In this document: one piece after another, positions 1-6,956 of the stretch | How the letters are laid out: each line of letters starts with the position of its first letter | Numbering within the stretch: the first letter of the stretch is position 1 | From: Coriobacteriales bacterium | GTDB lineage: Bacteria; Actinomycetota; Coriobacteriia; Coriobacteriales; UBA8131 | DNA length: 12,957 nt | Direction of reading: 5' to 3' | NCBI GenBank assembly: GCA_031272005.1 | Contig: JAISUQ010000121.1 | Span: 1-12,957, forward strand | The notes under the pieces: model-generated | The model's database searches: none | Told to the model about the DNA's origin: nothing | What the model saw: only the letters and a program-made list of their open reading frames with translations | Made by a program: the position numbers and the translations under genes

Positions 1-225
1 CGCTTCGCCATCACCTTCCATCGCCAGCTGCGCGACAAGGCCATGACCGCCAGCGTCCTCGATGACATCAACGGGTTGGGCCCGAAGCGCAAGAAAACCC
101 TGCTCAAAGCCTTCGGCTCCCTGAAGCGCCTGCGCGCAGCCAGCCTGGAAGACATCGCCGCCACACCCGGCATCCCCAAACAGGTGGCCGCGGAGGTCTT
201 TGCCGTGTTGCATCAGGAGTGTTGA
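1..225 (+). CDS. uvrC: UvrC, excinuclease ABC subunit C (3' end only)
   Basis: The last 74 codons of an ORF that is open from the first base of the window and stops with TGA at 223-225. UvrC is the nuclease subunit of the UvrABC nucleotide excision repair system and cuts on both sides of a DNA lesion. The visible part starts in the end of the RNase H-like nuclease domain (RFAITFHRQLRDKAM) and then shows the C-terminal tandem helix-hairpin-helix DNA-binding domain, with the two hairpins INGLGPKRKKTLL and IAATPGIPKQVA. These are characteristic of UvrC. The gene is followed by a 317-base AT-rich gap before the next gene, so it is probably not co-transcribed with the metabolic operon. Only the N-terminal and central parts are missing, because they lie outside the window. 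Confidence 0.93.
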   Translation, partial: RFAITFHRQLRDKAMTASVLDDINGLGPKRKKTLLKAFGSLKRLRAASLEDIAATPGIPKQVAAEVFAVLHQEC

Positions 226-352
226 GGCGGGCGAGATGCTGCCACCGCCCCGGATTCCTCCAATACTGCTTCGGCACTCCAACTTGATGGGTTTTATTGG
301 TTTGGAAAACTGACGCATTTTCTGTTTACTTTGTCTGAAACAAAGAGTATCG

Positions 353-381
353 TTGCAAACTAACAGCAACAAATAGATAAA
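353..381 (+). promoter_or_regulatory. Candidate sigma-70-type promoter for the aldehyde oxidoreductase operon
   Basis: TTGCAA at 353-358 and GATAAA at 376-381 are separated by 17 bases. Each matches 4 of 6 positions of the -35 and -10 consensus. It sits in the AT-rich gap, and the dyad GTTGC/GCAAC (352-370) overlaps the -35 box and spacer, where a regulator could bind. In AT-rich DNA such a match can arise by chance, so this is tentative. Confidence 0.22.
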
Positions 382-411
382 GTCAGAGCCAAATCAATCT
401 GGAGTGGCTAC

Positions 412-546
412 GTGAGCAGCAATTTTCCATCAAAGTCGATGTTCGGCAGGTCGACATCAGAGTGTTCTTATTCCTACATTTGCTTCAGAATCAGTTACAG
501 CGAGGTGCCTTTGGCCCTCGCATTTTTATTGGATAAGGCCAGATGA
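412..546 (+). CDS. Possible 44-residue leader peptide upstream of the operon
   Basis: A short ORF starting with GTG at 412, preceded by GGAG at 401-404 with a 7-base spacer. Its TGA (544-546) overlaps the ATG of the next gene (543-545) as ATGA, the arrangement of translationally coupled genes. The predicted peptide is unusually rich in Ser (10 of 44) and contains Cys at 18 and 24 and Tyr at 20, 22 and 29. It ends in a hydrophobic stretch (VPLALAFLL). The terminator-like hairpin at 501-520 lies inside this ORF, which is how attenuation leaders are organised. I recognise no protein family. It may be a regulatory leader peptide, a real small protein, or a chance ORF. Confidence 0.25.
   Translation: MSSNFPSKSMFGRSTSECSYSYICFRISYSEVPLALAFLLDKAR
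501..527 (+). terminator. Terminator-like hairpin in the leader (possible attenuator)
   Basis: CGAGG-T-GCC / GGC-CCTCG (501-520) forms an 8-bp stem with one bulged T and a TTT loop. C-A and then five T residues (523-527) follow. This is a credible intrinsic terminator, only 15 bases before the ATG at 543 and downstream of any likely promoter in the gap. It either ends a short leader transcript or acts as an attenuator. The segment 445-453 (GGCAGGTCG) could pair with 501-509 through 7 of 9 positions, a possible but weaker antiterminator. Confidence 0.45.
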
Positions 547-749
547 AAGAGGAGTTTGCCGGTTCTGAGGGTTGGGTCTGCGCAGCCTGCGATTTGGAGT
601 TGGCACCGAAGAAGGTGAAGCTGAATTATCTGAAGAAGGACTTTGAAGCCGAACTGATGTGCTGTCCGCAGTGCGGCAACGTCTTCATCGGAGAGCCCCT
701 GGCTCTTGGCAAGATGCTGGACGTCGAGAAGTCTTTGGAGGATAAGTAG
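543..749 (+). CDS. Small CxxC / CCPxCG redox or zinc-ribbon protein, DVU_1557 family
   Basis: 68 residues with Cys13-x2-Cys16 near the N-terminus and Cys40-Cys41-x2-Cys44 (CCPQCG) in the middle. This makes a two-knuckle zinc-ribbon or rubredoxin-like metal site, with one extra vicinal Cys that could be redox active. Size and motifs fit what I recall as the DVU_1557 family 'redox protein' that accompanies MOP-type aldehyde oxidoreductases in sulfate reducers. ATG 543 is preceded by AAGG at 535-538. It is the first gene of the operon, 52 bases before the polyferredoxin. No signal peptide or membrane segment is present, so it is cytoplasmic. Its biochemical role is not known to me. An electron carrier or a metal/sulfur-handling maturation factor would fit its neighbours. 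Confidence 0.8.
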   Translation: MKEEFAGSEGWVCAACDLELAPKKVKLNYLKKDFEAELMCCPQCGNVFIGEPLALGKMLDVEKSLEDK

Positions 750-801
750 GTGATAGTGTGCAAGACGAGCTCAAAGAGATGAGAGTAGAAAGGAGAGACG
801 C

Positions 802-1251
802 ATGGGAATGACTTTGTTGGTAACACCGAAGCTCTGCAAGGATTGCGGCACCTGTGAAAGCGTCTGCGACAAGTTCGCAGTCGACGTTTTCACCTTTGAG
901 GAAGGGTTGGCGTCGATATCGGTGCCGGTGGCCTGCTTCCAGTGCGAGGAAGCCGCCTGCATGGATGTCTGTCCTGCCAAGGCGTTGTATCGTGACGCCA
1001 ACTCCACGGTGCTGGTCGATGAGAGCCGTTGCATCGGCTGCAAGATGTGCGTCAGCGCCTGTCCATTTGGGAACATCGAATACAGCTCCAGCCAGAAGAA
1101 GATCGTCAAGTGCGATCTTTGCGACGGCAGTCCGGAGTGCGCCAAGTACTGTCCGACCTATGCCATCAAGTACGTGGATGCCACAGAATCCAACCTGGCC
1201 AAAAAGAATCTGGTAGCCGCCAAATTCAAGGGCCTGCTGGAAATCGATTAA
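802..1251 (+). CDS. 4Fe-4S polyferredoxin subunit, HycB/CooF-like (four clusters)
   Basis: 149 residues with 16 cysteines in four groups: 12/15/18/22, 45/48/53/57, 77/80/83/87 and 104/107/113/117. This is the cluster layout of the DMSO-reductase beta / HycB / CooF electron-transfer family, which predicts four [4Fe-4S] clusters in an intramolecular chain. Such subunits carry electrons between a catalytic molybdenum or nickel subunit and a partner. No Tat signal or membrane anchor is seen, so a cytoplasmic location is expected. The start ATG 802 has AGGAG at 791-795 with a 6-base spacer. The gene lies 27 bases upstream of the aldehyde oxidoreductase gene, which makes it a good candidate for the direct electron acceptor of that enzyme. 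This is unusual, because the D. gigas enzyme is a homodimer without such a subunit. The partner assignment is inference. Confidence 0.88.
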   Translation: MGMTLLVTPKLCKDCGTCESVCDKFAVDVFTFEEGLASISVPVACFQCEEAACMDVCPAKALYRDANSTVLVDESRCIGCKMCVSACPFGNIEYSSSQKKIVKCDLCDGSPECAKYCPTYAIKYVDATESNLAKKNLVAAKFKGLLEID

Positions 1252-1264
1252 CGACGCCGAAGAT

Positions 1265-1272
1265 AAGGAGGT
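1265..1272 (+). promoter_or_regulatory. Strong Shine-Dalgarno site of the aldehyde oxidoreductase gene
   Basis: AAGGAGGT, an almost complete complement of the 16S rRNA 3' end, 6 bases before ATG 1279. It is the best ribosome binding site in the operon, suggesting high translation of the catalytic subunit. Confidence 0.8.
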
Positions 1273-1278
1273 AAGACC

Positions 1279-3993
1279 ATGAAGAAAAGACTGATCATCA
1301 ACGGCGTCGAGAAGACCCTCGAAGTCGACCCGCAAGCCTCGCTGGCCGATGTGCTGCGCAACCAGCTCAAACTGACTGGCACCAAAATCGGCTGCAACGG
1401 CCTGGGTGAATGCGGCGCCTGTACTGTGCTCTGGGACGGTAAGGCTGTGCGCAGCTGCAACTATCCGATGGAACGCATCCCCAACGGAGCCGATATTGTC
1501 ACCATCGAAGGCGTAGGCAGCGAAAAGAACCTGCATCCGCTCCAGGTAGCCTGGATGGTCCACGGTGGCGCCCAGTGCGGCTTCTGCACGCCTGGCTTCA
1601 TCGTCTCAGCCAAAGCCTTGCTGGATAAAAACGATAACCCCACCCGTGAGCAGGTGCGTGCCCACTTCCAGCGCAACCGCAACCTCTGCCGCTGCACCGG
1701 CTACATCCCGCTGGTCGACGCCGTGATGACAGCAGCCAAAGTGCTGCGCGGTGAGTTGGACGTCGATGATCTCTGGCCGCAAATCGAGGAAGGTGCGTCA
1801 ATCATCGGCTCGTCCGTTCCGCGCCCCTCGGCTCTGGCCAAGGTCACCGGCAAATGGGACTTCGGTCACGACGACGTCATCAACAACCTGCCCAAGGGCA
1901 CCCTGCACATCAAGTTGGTGCAGGCCACGGTGTCCCATGCCCGGATCATCAATGTCGACACCCGCGAGGCCGAGAAGACGCCTGGCGTCTACAAAGTCAT
2001 CACGGCCAAGGATGTGCCAGGGACCAACCGCATCAACGGCCTGGCCTTCCCGCAGAACCTCGGCGACGGCAAGGAGCGCCCGATACTTTGCGACGACAAG
2101 ATCTTCCAGTTCGGCGATGCCATCGCCATGGTGCTTTCTGAAGACCCGGCCATCGCCGAGGCGGCGGCTGCCAAGGTCAAGGTAGAGATTGAGGAGCTGC
2201 CCGCCTTGATGAACGCCCTGGATGCCATGGATCCTGGCGCCATCGAGATCCACCCCGGTACCCCCAATCATTACTTCACCAATCACGTGGTTAAAGGCGA
2301 GGAAGTCGAGCCGCTGTTCGACAAGCTGCCCTATGTGGTGGAGGATGACTTCTACACCCAGCGTCAGCCGCATCTCAATCTGGAGCCGGATGTGGGCTAT
2401 GCCTATCAGAAGGACGACAAGCTGTTCATCCACTCCAAATCCATCGCCATCCATTTCCATGCCCTGATGGTCGCCGAGGGCGTGGGCATCGCCCCGGAGA
2501 AGCTGAAGCTGGTGCAGACCAACGCCGGCGGTACCTTCGGCTACAAGTTCAGCCCCACCATGGAAGGCCTGCTCGGCGTGGCTGCCCTGGTCACCGGCAA
2601 GACGGTGTTTCTGGGCTTCAGCCAGTACCAGCAGATTACCTACACCGGCAAGCGCAGCCCCTGGTTTGTCAAACTCAAGATGGGTGCGGACAAGGACGGC
2701 CGCCTGGTGGCCATGGCCAGCGACTGGACCTGCGATCACGGCCCGTATTGCGAGTTCGGCGATTTGCTGACGATGCGCGGGCAGCAGTTCATCGGCTCCG
2801 GCTACGACATCCCCAACATCCGCGGCACCGGCCGCACCGTGGCCACCAACCATGCCTGGGGCTCGGCCTTCCGCGGCTACGGCGCCCCGCAGAGCCTGTT
2901 CGCCACCGAGGTGCTGATCGACGAGCTGGCCGAGAAGGTCGGCATGGACCCGTTGGAGTTCCGCTATCTCAACGTCTATCGCGAAGGCTCCAAGACTCCG
3001 ACCGGCTCGGATCCGGATGTCATCGCCTATCCCCAGGCCCTGGATACCATGCGTCCCATCTATCAGGAGGCCAAGGCCAAAGCGGCAGCCAAGAACGCCA
3101 AGGGCGGGCCTGTCCGCTACGGTGCAGGCATCTGCCTGTTGGAGTATGGCTGCGGCCTGGATGGTGCAGACTCCTCCGAGGCCTGGTTGGAAATCACCAA
3201 GGAAGGCTTCACCCTCGGTGTTTCCTGGGAGGACCACGGCCAGGGTGCCGATATGGGCGCCTTGACCGCTGCTGCTGAGGGTCTGCGTCCATTGGGCGTG
3301 AGCTATAAAGATATCAAGCTGGTAATGAACAACATGGACCTGACGCCCAACTCCGGTCCGGCCGGCGGCAGCCGCTCCACCGTCATGACCGGCAATGCCA
3401 TCCGCGTCGCCTGCGAGAACATGCTGGAGCTGCTCAAGAAACCCGATGGCACCTATCGCAGCTATGACGAAGCCAAGAAGGAAAAGCTGGAGTTGCGGGT
3501 CACCGGCACCTGGACGGCTCCCTGCACGGCCACCGATGTGGAAACCGGCCAGGGCAATCCTTTCCCGGTCTATATGTATGGCGTGCTGCTCTCAGAGGTC
3601 GCTGTGAACACCACCACCGGTAAGACGACGGTGGAGAAGCTGACCATCGTCAGCGACTGCGGCGTGGTAGCCAACAAGACAGTCGAGGAAGGCCAGATCT
3701 GGGGTGGCCTGGCCCAGGGTATCGGCCTGGCTTTGAGCGAGGACTTTGAAGATATCGCCTATCAGACCACCTTGAAGAAATGCGGCCTCCCCTATATCAA
3801 GGACGTGCCCGACGATATCCAGATCATCCATCAGGAGACTCCGCGTCCGTTGGGGCCGTGGGGCATGGCCGGTGTGGGCGAGATGCCGCTGTCCGGCCCG
3901 CATGCCAGCATCATCAATGCCATCTATGATGCCTGCGGCGCCCGCATCACCCAACTGCCGGCTTATCCTGAGAAGGTCCTGGCGGCGCTATAA
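1279..3993 (+). CDS. mop: Molybdopterin-dependent aldehyde oxidoreductase (MOP / xanthine oxidase family)
   Basis: 904 residues, against 907 for the D. gigas enzyme as I recall it, and alignable by eye from end to end. It catalyses RCHO + H2O to RCOOH with release of two electrons. The N-terminal [2Fe-2S] domain has Cys39, 45, 48 and 60. The helical [2Fe-2S] domain has Cys100, 103, 137 and 139. The molybdenum-binding part includes GGTFGYKFSPT (417-427), FRGYGAPQS (531-539), EDHGQGAD (651-658), NSGPAGGSRS (691-700) and GVGEMPL (865-871). Glu868 corresponds to catalytic Glu869 of D. gigas, and Phe424 and Tyr534 to substrate-pocket Phe425 and Tyr535. The first cluster loop has C-x5-C where D. 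gigas has C-x4-C. No signal peptide is present. It is flanked by Fe-S and NADH-module genes, 11 bases before the FAD/CCG gene, so NAD-linked electron disposal is likely. The natural aldehyde cannot be read from the sequence. Confidence 0.95.
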   Translation: MKKRLIINGVEKTLEVDPQASLADVLRNQLKLTGTKIGCNGLGECGACTVLWDGKAVRSCNYPMERIPNGADIVTIEGVGSEKNLHPLQVAWMVHGGAQCGFCTPGFIVSAKALLDKNDNPTREQVRAHFQRNRNLCRCTGYIPLVDAVMTAAKVLRGELDVDDLWPQIEEGASIIGSSVPRPSALAKVTGKWDFGHDDVINNLPKGTLHIKLVQATVSHARIINVDTREAEKTPGVYKVITAKDVPGTNRINGLAFPQNLGDGKERPILCDDKIFQFGDAIAMVLSEDPAIAEAAAAKVKVEIEELPALMNALDAMDPGAIEIHPGTPNHYFTNHVVKGEEVEPLFDKLPYVVEDDFYTQRQPHLNLEPDVGYAYQKDDKLFIHSKSIAIHFHALMVAEGVGIAPEKLKLVQTNAGGTFGYKFSPTMEGLLGVAALVTGKTVFLGFSQYQQITYTGKRSPWFVKLKMGADKDGRLVAMASDWTCDHGPYCEFGDLLTMRGQQFIGSGYDIPNIRGTGRTVATNHAWGSAFRGYGAPQSLFATEVLIDELAEKVGMDPLEFRYLNVYREGSKTPTGSDPDVIAYPQALDTMRPIYQEAKAKAAAKNAKGGPVRYGAGICLLEYGCGLDGADSSEAWLEITKEGFTLGVSWEDHGQGADMGALTAAAEGLRPLGVSYKDIKLVMNNMDLTPNSGPAGGSRSTVMTGNAIRVACENMLELLKKPDGTYRSYDEAKKEKLELRVTGTWTAPCTATDVETGQGNPFPVYMYGVLLSEVAVNTTTGKTTVEKLTIVSDCGVVANKTVEEGQIWGGLAQGIGLALSEDFEDIAYQTTLKKCGLPYIKDVPDDIQIIHQETPRPLGPWGMAGVGEMPLSGPHASIINAIYDACGARITQLPAYPEKVLAAL

Positions 3994-4004
3994 GAGGTTG
4001 ATTG

Positions 4005-6389
4005 ATGCCGGTTGAGAAAGGCATCTTTGCCCGATACGAGCGGTGCTTGCAGGATGAGCCATCCGCCTGCACCGCTCGTTGTCCGCTGCACGTCGATGTG
4101 GCTGGGCTTTGTGCTGCCGTTGAGAGAGGCGACTTTGCCGAGGCTTTTGCCAGTCTGCGCAAGCGGGTGCCGCTGGCCGGTATCATCTGTCTGATTTGTG
4201 ACCATCCCTGTGAAAGCGTCTGCGTGCGCAGCGGGCTGGATGCTGCTGTCGCCATCCACCAGATTGAGCGCGTGGCGGTGCTTGAAGGCTACAAGCCCTA
4301 CAAACGCAAGTTCGCTACTGCCCGCAAGGCCGGAAAGGTCGCCGTAATCGGCGCTGGCCCGGCCGGCCTGGCCTGTGCCCTGGAGCTGGATCGCAAAGGC
4401 TTTGCCGTGCAGGTCTTTGAGGCCCTGGGCAGGATCGGCGGCCGCATCTGGGATCATGAAGATGCGGTGCTTACCGAGCAACGGATCGAGTCCGAGTTAT
4501 CGCTGTTGACGGATCTTGGTATCGCAATCAGCCTGCGAACAGCCGTTGATGAGGGCAGTTTGGCGCGGTTGCAAACCGAATACCAGGCGGTCTTCCTCAG
4601 CACCGGAAACTGGTCGCAGACGCTGGCGGCCAACCCGGAGACCTTACAGGTAGCCGCCGGAAACCTGTTCATCGGCGGACGCCTGCTGGCTGATGACATC
4701 AGTCTCAGCGCGGTGGTAGCTTCGGGAAAACGGGCAGCCAACAGCATCGAGCGCTATATCAAGAAGGTCTCGCTCACGGCTGAGCGGGAGAGGGAAGGCA
4801 TCTTTGCCACCCTGTTGCAATACGATATGACCGGCATCGCCAAAGCCAAGCCGGTCGTACTCGGCTCAACCGCAGCTACGTACAGCCGCGAGCAAGCCCG
4901 CCTTGAAGCTGCCCGTTGCCTGCGTTGTGAATGTGATGCCTGTCTGCGGGCTTGCCCGCATCTGCGCAGCTATGGCCGTCGCCCCAAAACCTATGCCCGC
5001 GAACTCTATACCAACCTCAATGTCTTTCTGGGCACCCGCTATGCCAACAAGATGACCAATTCCTGCACGCTCTGCGGTCTATGTCAGGAGGTCTGCCCAA
5101 TTGACCTCGGCCTGGCCGAGCTGGTGCGCGAGGCCCGCCAAACAATGGTGGAGACGGAGAAGATGCCCCCCTCCGCCCATGATTTCGCCCTGCGCGATTT
5201 GGAGTTCTCCAACGGCCCGCATTTCTGGCTGGCGAAGCCGGCGCCTGGGGCTGGAGAAACCCCTCATGATGCCACCACCGCTGGCGGGGGCTTGACGGCA
5301 GACTCATCTACGGATGCGGAGCTCGTCCAAACCAGCTATGTACTGTTCCCCGGCTGCCAGTTGGCAGCATCTTCTCCGCAGCACGTCCAGTCGGCCTTCC
5401 GCTGGCTGCAGGATGTCCTGCCCCAGGGCTGCGGCCTGCTGCTGGGTTGCTGCGGCGCCCCGGCAGATTGGGCAGCCCGCGGTGACATCATGGCCAAAGC
5501 CGTCGAGCAGTTGCGTACAGCCTGGTCGCACTTGGGTCAGCCCACGTTGATTCTGGCTTGTCCCAGCTGTGGCGACGTCTTCGCCCGCCATCTGCCCGAG
5601 ATTCCCACAATATCACTTTACGAAATGATTGCCGCCGCACTGCCCGGCGTGCACTCCGAAACGCTTCACGACGGCAGTGGCGAGAGCCAGGCCTCGCACC
5701 CGGCTCTCTCCATCCACGACGCCTGCACCGCGCGTCATAATCTGGCCCTGCAGGACAGCATCCGCAGCATCTCTGACCAGCTCGGGTACACCATCGAAGA
5801 GTTGCGTTATGCCCGCGAGCAGGCCAAATGCTGTGGCTATGGAGGGCTGGTCTGGTACGCCAACCCCGAACAGGAACAGCTGTTCGCATCTGATGGAGCC
5901 GCAGACAGCGACCAGGACCTGTTGGTCTACTGTGCGATGTGCCAGGACCTGTTAACCCAGGCCGGTAAGCGCAGCTACCACATCCTCGATTTGCTGTTTG
6001 CCGCCGATGCGCCAAACGCTGCCACCCACCGGATGCCGACCCTCTCCGAACGTCATCTCAATCGTGCCCGCCTGAAAACCCATATGCTGGCGGAATTCTG
6101 GTCGGAGTCCGACGCAGGCCCGCTGCCCGGCGACAGCCCGTTTGAGCTGGAGATACCGGATGAGGTCCAGGAGCGGATGGAACAGCAGCTGATTCTGCGG
6201 GAGGACATCGTCGACGTGTTGTTGGCTGCCGCATCCGGCGTTGCCAGCTGCTTCCGTAATACAGAAGATAATAGCATGATAGCAAGTTTGCGCAAACAGA
6301 ATGTCACCTATTGGGTGCGTTATGCTCAGCTCAGTGACATTTATCTGATACACTGCGTCTATAGCCATCGAATGGAGATCCTTGGCTGA
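4005..6389 (+). CDS. GltD-like FAD / ferredoxin / double CCG-domain fusion protein
   Basis: 794 residues from ATG 4005, which has AAGAGG (3992-3997) 7 bases upstream. TTG at 4002 is the in-frame alternative. Order of domains: an N-terminal GltD-type Cys-rich domain (Cys14, 22, 26, 62, 65, 69, 73); an FAD Rossmann fold with GAGPAG at 116-121; a short FAD-closing segment near 219-248; two [4Fe-4S] motifs (Cys305/308/310/313/317 and Cys354/357/360/364); two CCG motifs (Cys451, 482-483, 519/522 and Cys574, 609-610, 643/646) as in HdrB/HdrD, LutA and GlpC; and a tail of about 75 residues ending in HRMEIL. The second, NAD(P)H-binding Rossmann domain of GltD appears to be missing. It probably moves electrons between FAD and the CCG-bound Fe-S centres. 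It resembles proteins annotated as pyridine nucleotide-disulfide oxidoreductase/dicluster-binding protein. The acceptor is unknown. Confidence 0.87.
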   Translation: MPVEKGIFARYERCLQDEPSACTARCPLHVDVAGLCAAVERGDFAEAFASLRKRVPLAGIICLICDHPCESVCVRSGLDAAVAIHQIERVAVLEGYKPYKRKFATARKAGKVAVIGAGPAGLACALELDRKGFAVQVFEALGRIGGRIWDHEDAVLTEQRIESELSLLTDLGIAISLRTAVDEGSLARLQTEYQAVFLSTGNWSQTLAANPETLQVAAGNLFIGGRLLADDISLSAVVASGKRAANSIERYIKKVSLTAEREREGIFATLLQYDMTGIAKAKPVVLGSTAATYSREQARLEAARCLRCECDACLRACPHLRSYGRRPKTYARELYTNLNVFLGTRYANKMTNSCTLCGLCQEVCPIDLGLAELVREARQTMVETEKMPPSAHDFALRDLEFSNGPHFWLAKPAPGAGETPHDATTAGGGLTADSSTDAELVQTSYVLFPGCQLAASSPQHVQSAFRWLQDVLPQGCGLLLGCCGAPADWAARGDIMAKAVEQLRTAWSHLGQPTLILACPSCGDVFARHLPEIPTISLYEMIAAALPGVHSETLHDGSGESQASHPALSIHDACTARHNLALQDSIRSISDQLGYTIEELRYAREQAKCCGYGGLVWYANPEQEQLFASDGAADSDQDLLVYCAMCQDLLTQAGKRSYHILDLLFAADAPNAATHRMPTLSERHLNRARLKTHMLAEFWSESDAGPLPGDSPFELEIPDEVQERMEQQLILREDIVDVLLAAASGVASCFRNTEDNSMIASLRKQNVTYWVRYAQLSDIYLIHCVYSHRMEILG

Positions 6390-6410
6390 CAGAGCAGGAC
6401 AGGAGAACCT

Positions 6411-6956
6411 ATGGAAACCACAGTCGCATCCCCGCCGGCGCCGGCGGCGGATAGCATCAACGACAGCCTCAGCCCCAACGACCTTGCCGGCCTGACCGCT
6501 ATTCTCGCCAAATATCCTGCCGAGAAACGCTTCTCTCTGGCTATCCTGCAGGACCTCCAACGGCAGTTCAACTACATTCCCGAGGGCGCGATGCAGCTGG
6601 TCAAGGAGCATGTTGGCACCACGGTGGGTCAGCTGTATGCCCTGGCCACATTCTACAAGGCACTCAGCCTGGCGCCGAAAGGCCAGCATATCATCAAGCT
6701 CTGCGATGGGACGGCCTGTCATATGCGCGGCGCCAATAACCTGGTGGGGGAGGTGGGCAGAATTCTCAATATCGCTCCCGGCGAACGGACTGAGGATGGA
6801 TTGTTCTCCCTGGAGTTGGTGAACTGCGTGGGCTCCTGTGCCCTGGCCCCGGTGCTGATCATCGACGAGACCTACTATGGCAAGGTGACCATGGAGCAGC
6901 TGCCATCAATCATCAACGAATACCGCCAACCAACAGGAGGTGAGACGGATGAGTAA
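6411..6956 (+). CDS. NuoE-like [2Fe-2S] thioredoxin-fold subunit (HydC/HndA type)
   Basis: 181 residues. The N-terminal helical part (about 22-85) contains FNYIPEGAM and ALATFYKAL, typical of the 24-kDa subunit family. The thioredoxin-like domain carries Cys98-x4-Cys103 and Cys139-x3-Cys143, the four ligands of the N1a-type [2Fe-2S] cluster. A low-complexity Ala/Pro-rich segment fills the first 18 residues. AGGAG at 6401-6405 sits 5 bases before ATG 6411. The gene overlaps the next one by 8 bases, and the stop lies inside the start region of the NuoF-like gene, so coupled translation is likely. With the NuoF- and NuoG-like proteins it forms an NADH-reactive module like that of HydABC/HndABCD or soluble formate dehydrogenases. 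It is not complex I, because no membrane or other Nuo subunits are present. Confidence 0.93.
   Translation: METTVASPPAPAADSINDSLSPNDLAGLTAILAKYPAEKRFSLAILQDLQRQFNYIPEGAMQLVKEHVGTTVGQLYALATFYKALSLAPKGQHIIKLCDGTACHMRGANNLVGEVGRILNIAPGERTEDGLFSLELVNCVGSCALAPVLIIDETYYGKVTMEQLPSIINEYRQPTGGETDE
6935..6940 (+). promoter_or_regulatory. Shine-Dalgarno site that decides the NuoF-like start
   Basis: AGGAGG, 8 bases before ATG 6949. An in-frame GTG at 6940 begins on the last G of this site and so cannot use it. ATG 6949 is therefore preferred. Confidence 0.75.

Larger units (their letters stand above)
226..542 (+). other. AT-rich intergenic / operon leader region
   Basis: 317 bases between uvrC and the first gene of the seven-gene operon, clearly more AT-rich than the genes around it. 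It holds two small dyads: CTTTGT / ACAAAG at 329-345 with a 5-base loop, and GTTGC / GCAAC at 352-370. It also holds a weak promoter candidate, a possible leader ORF and a terminator-like hairpin, each listed separately. A 5-bp inverted repeat just after uvrC (GGCGG..CCGCC, about 228-252) has no T-run and is only a doubtful terminator. I see no tRNA or other structured RNA that I can name. Confidence 0.6.

Noticed and set aside
262..282. Sigma-54 promoter (CGGCAC..TTGA) after uvrC
   Set aside because: The spacing between GG and the -12 part is one base too long and the -12 GC is not present. It is also about 260 bases from the first gene.
506..530. Sigma-54 promoter (TTGGCCCTCGCATTTTT) before the first operon gene
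   Set aside because: The -12 GC is replaced by Ts, and the sequence is better explained as the right arm of the hairpin plus its T-run.
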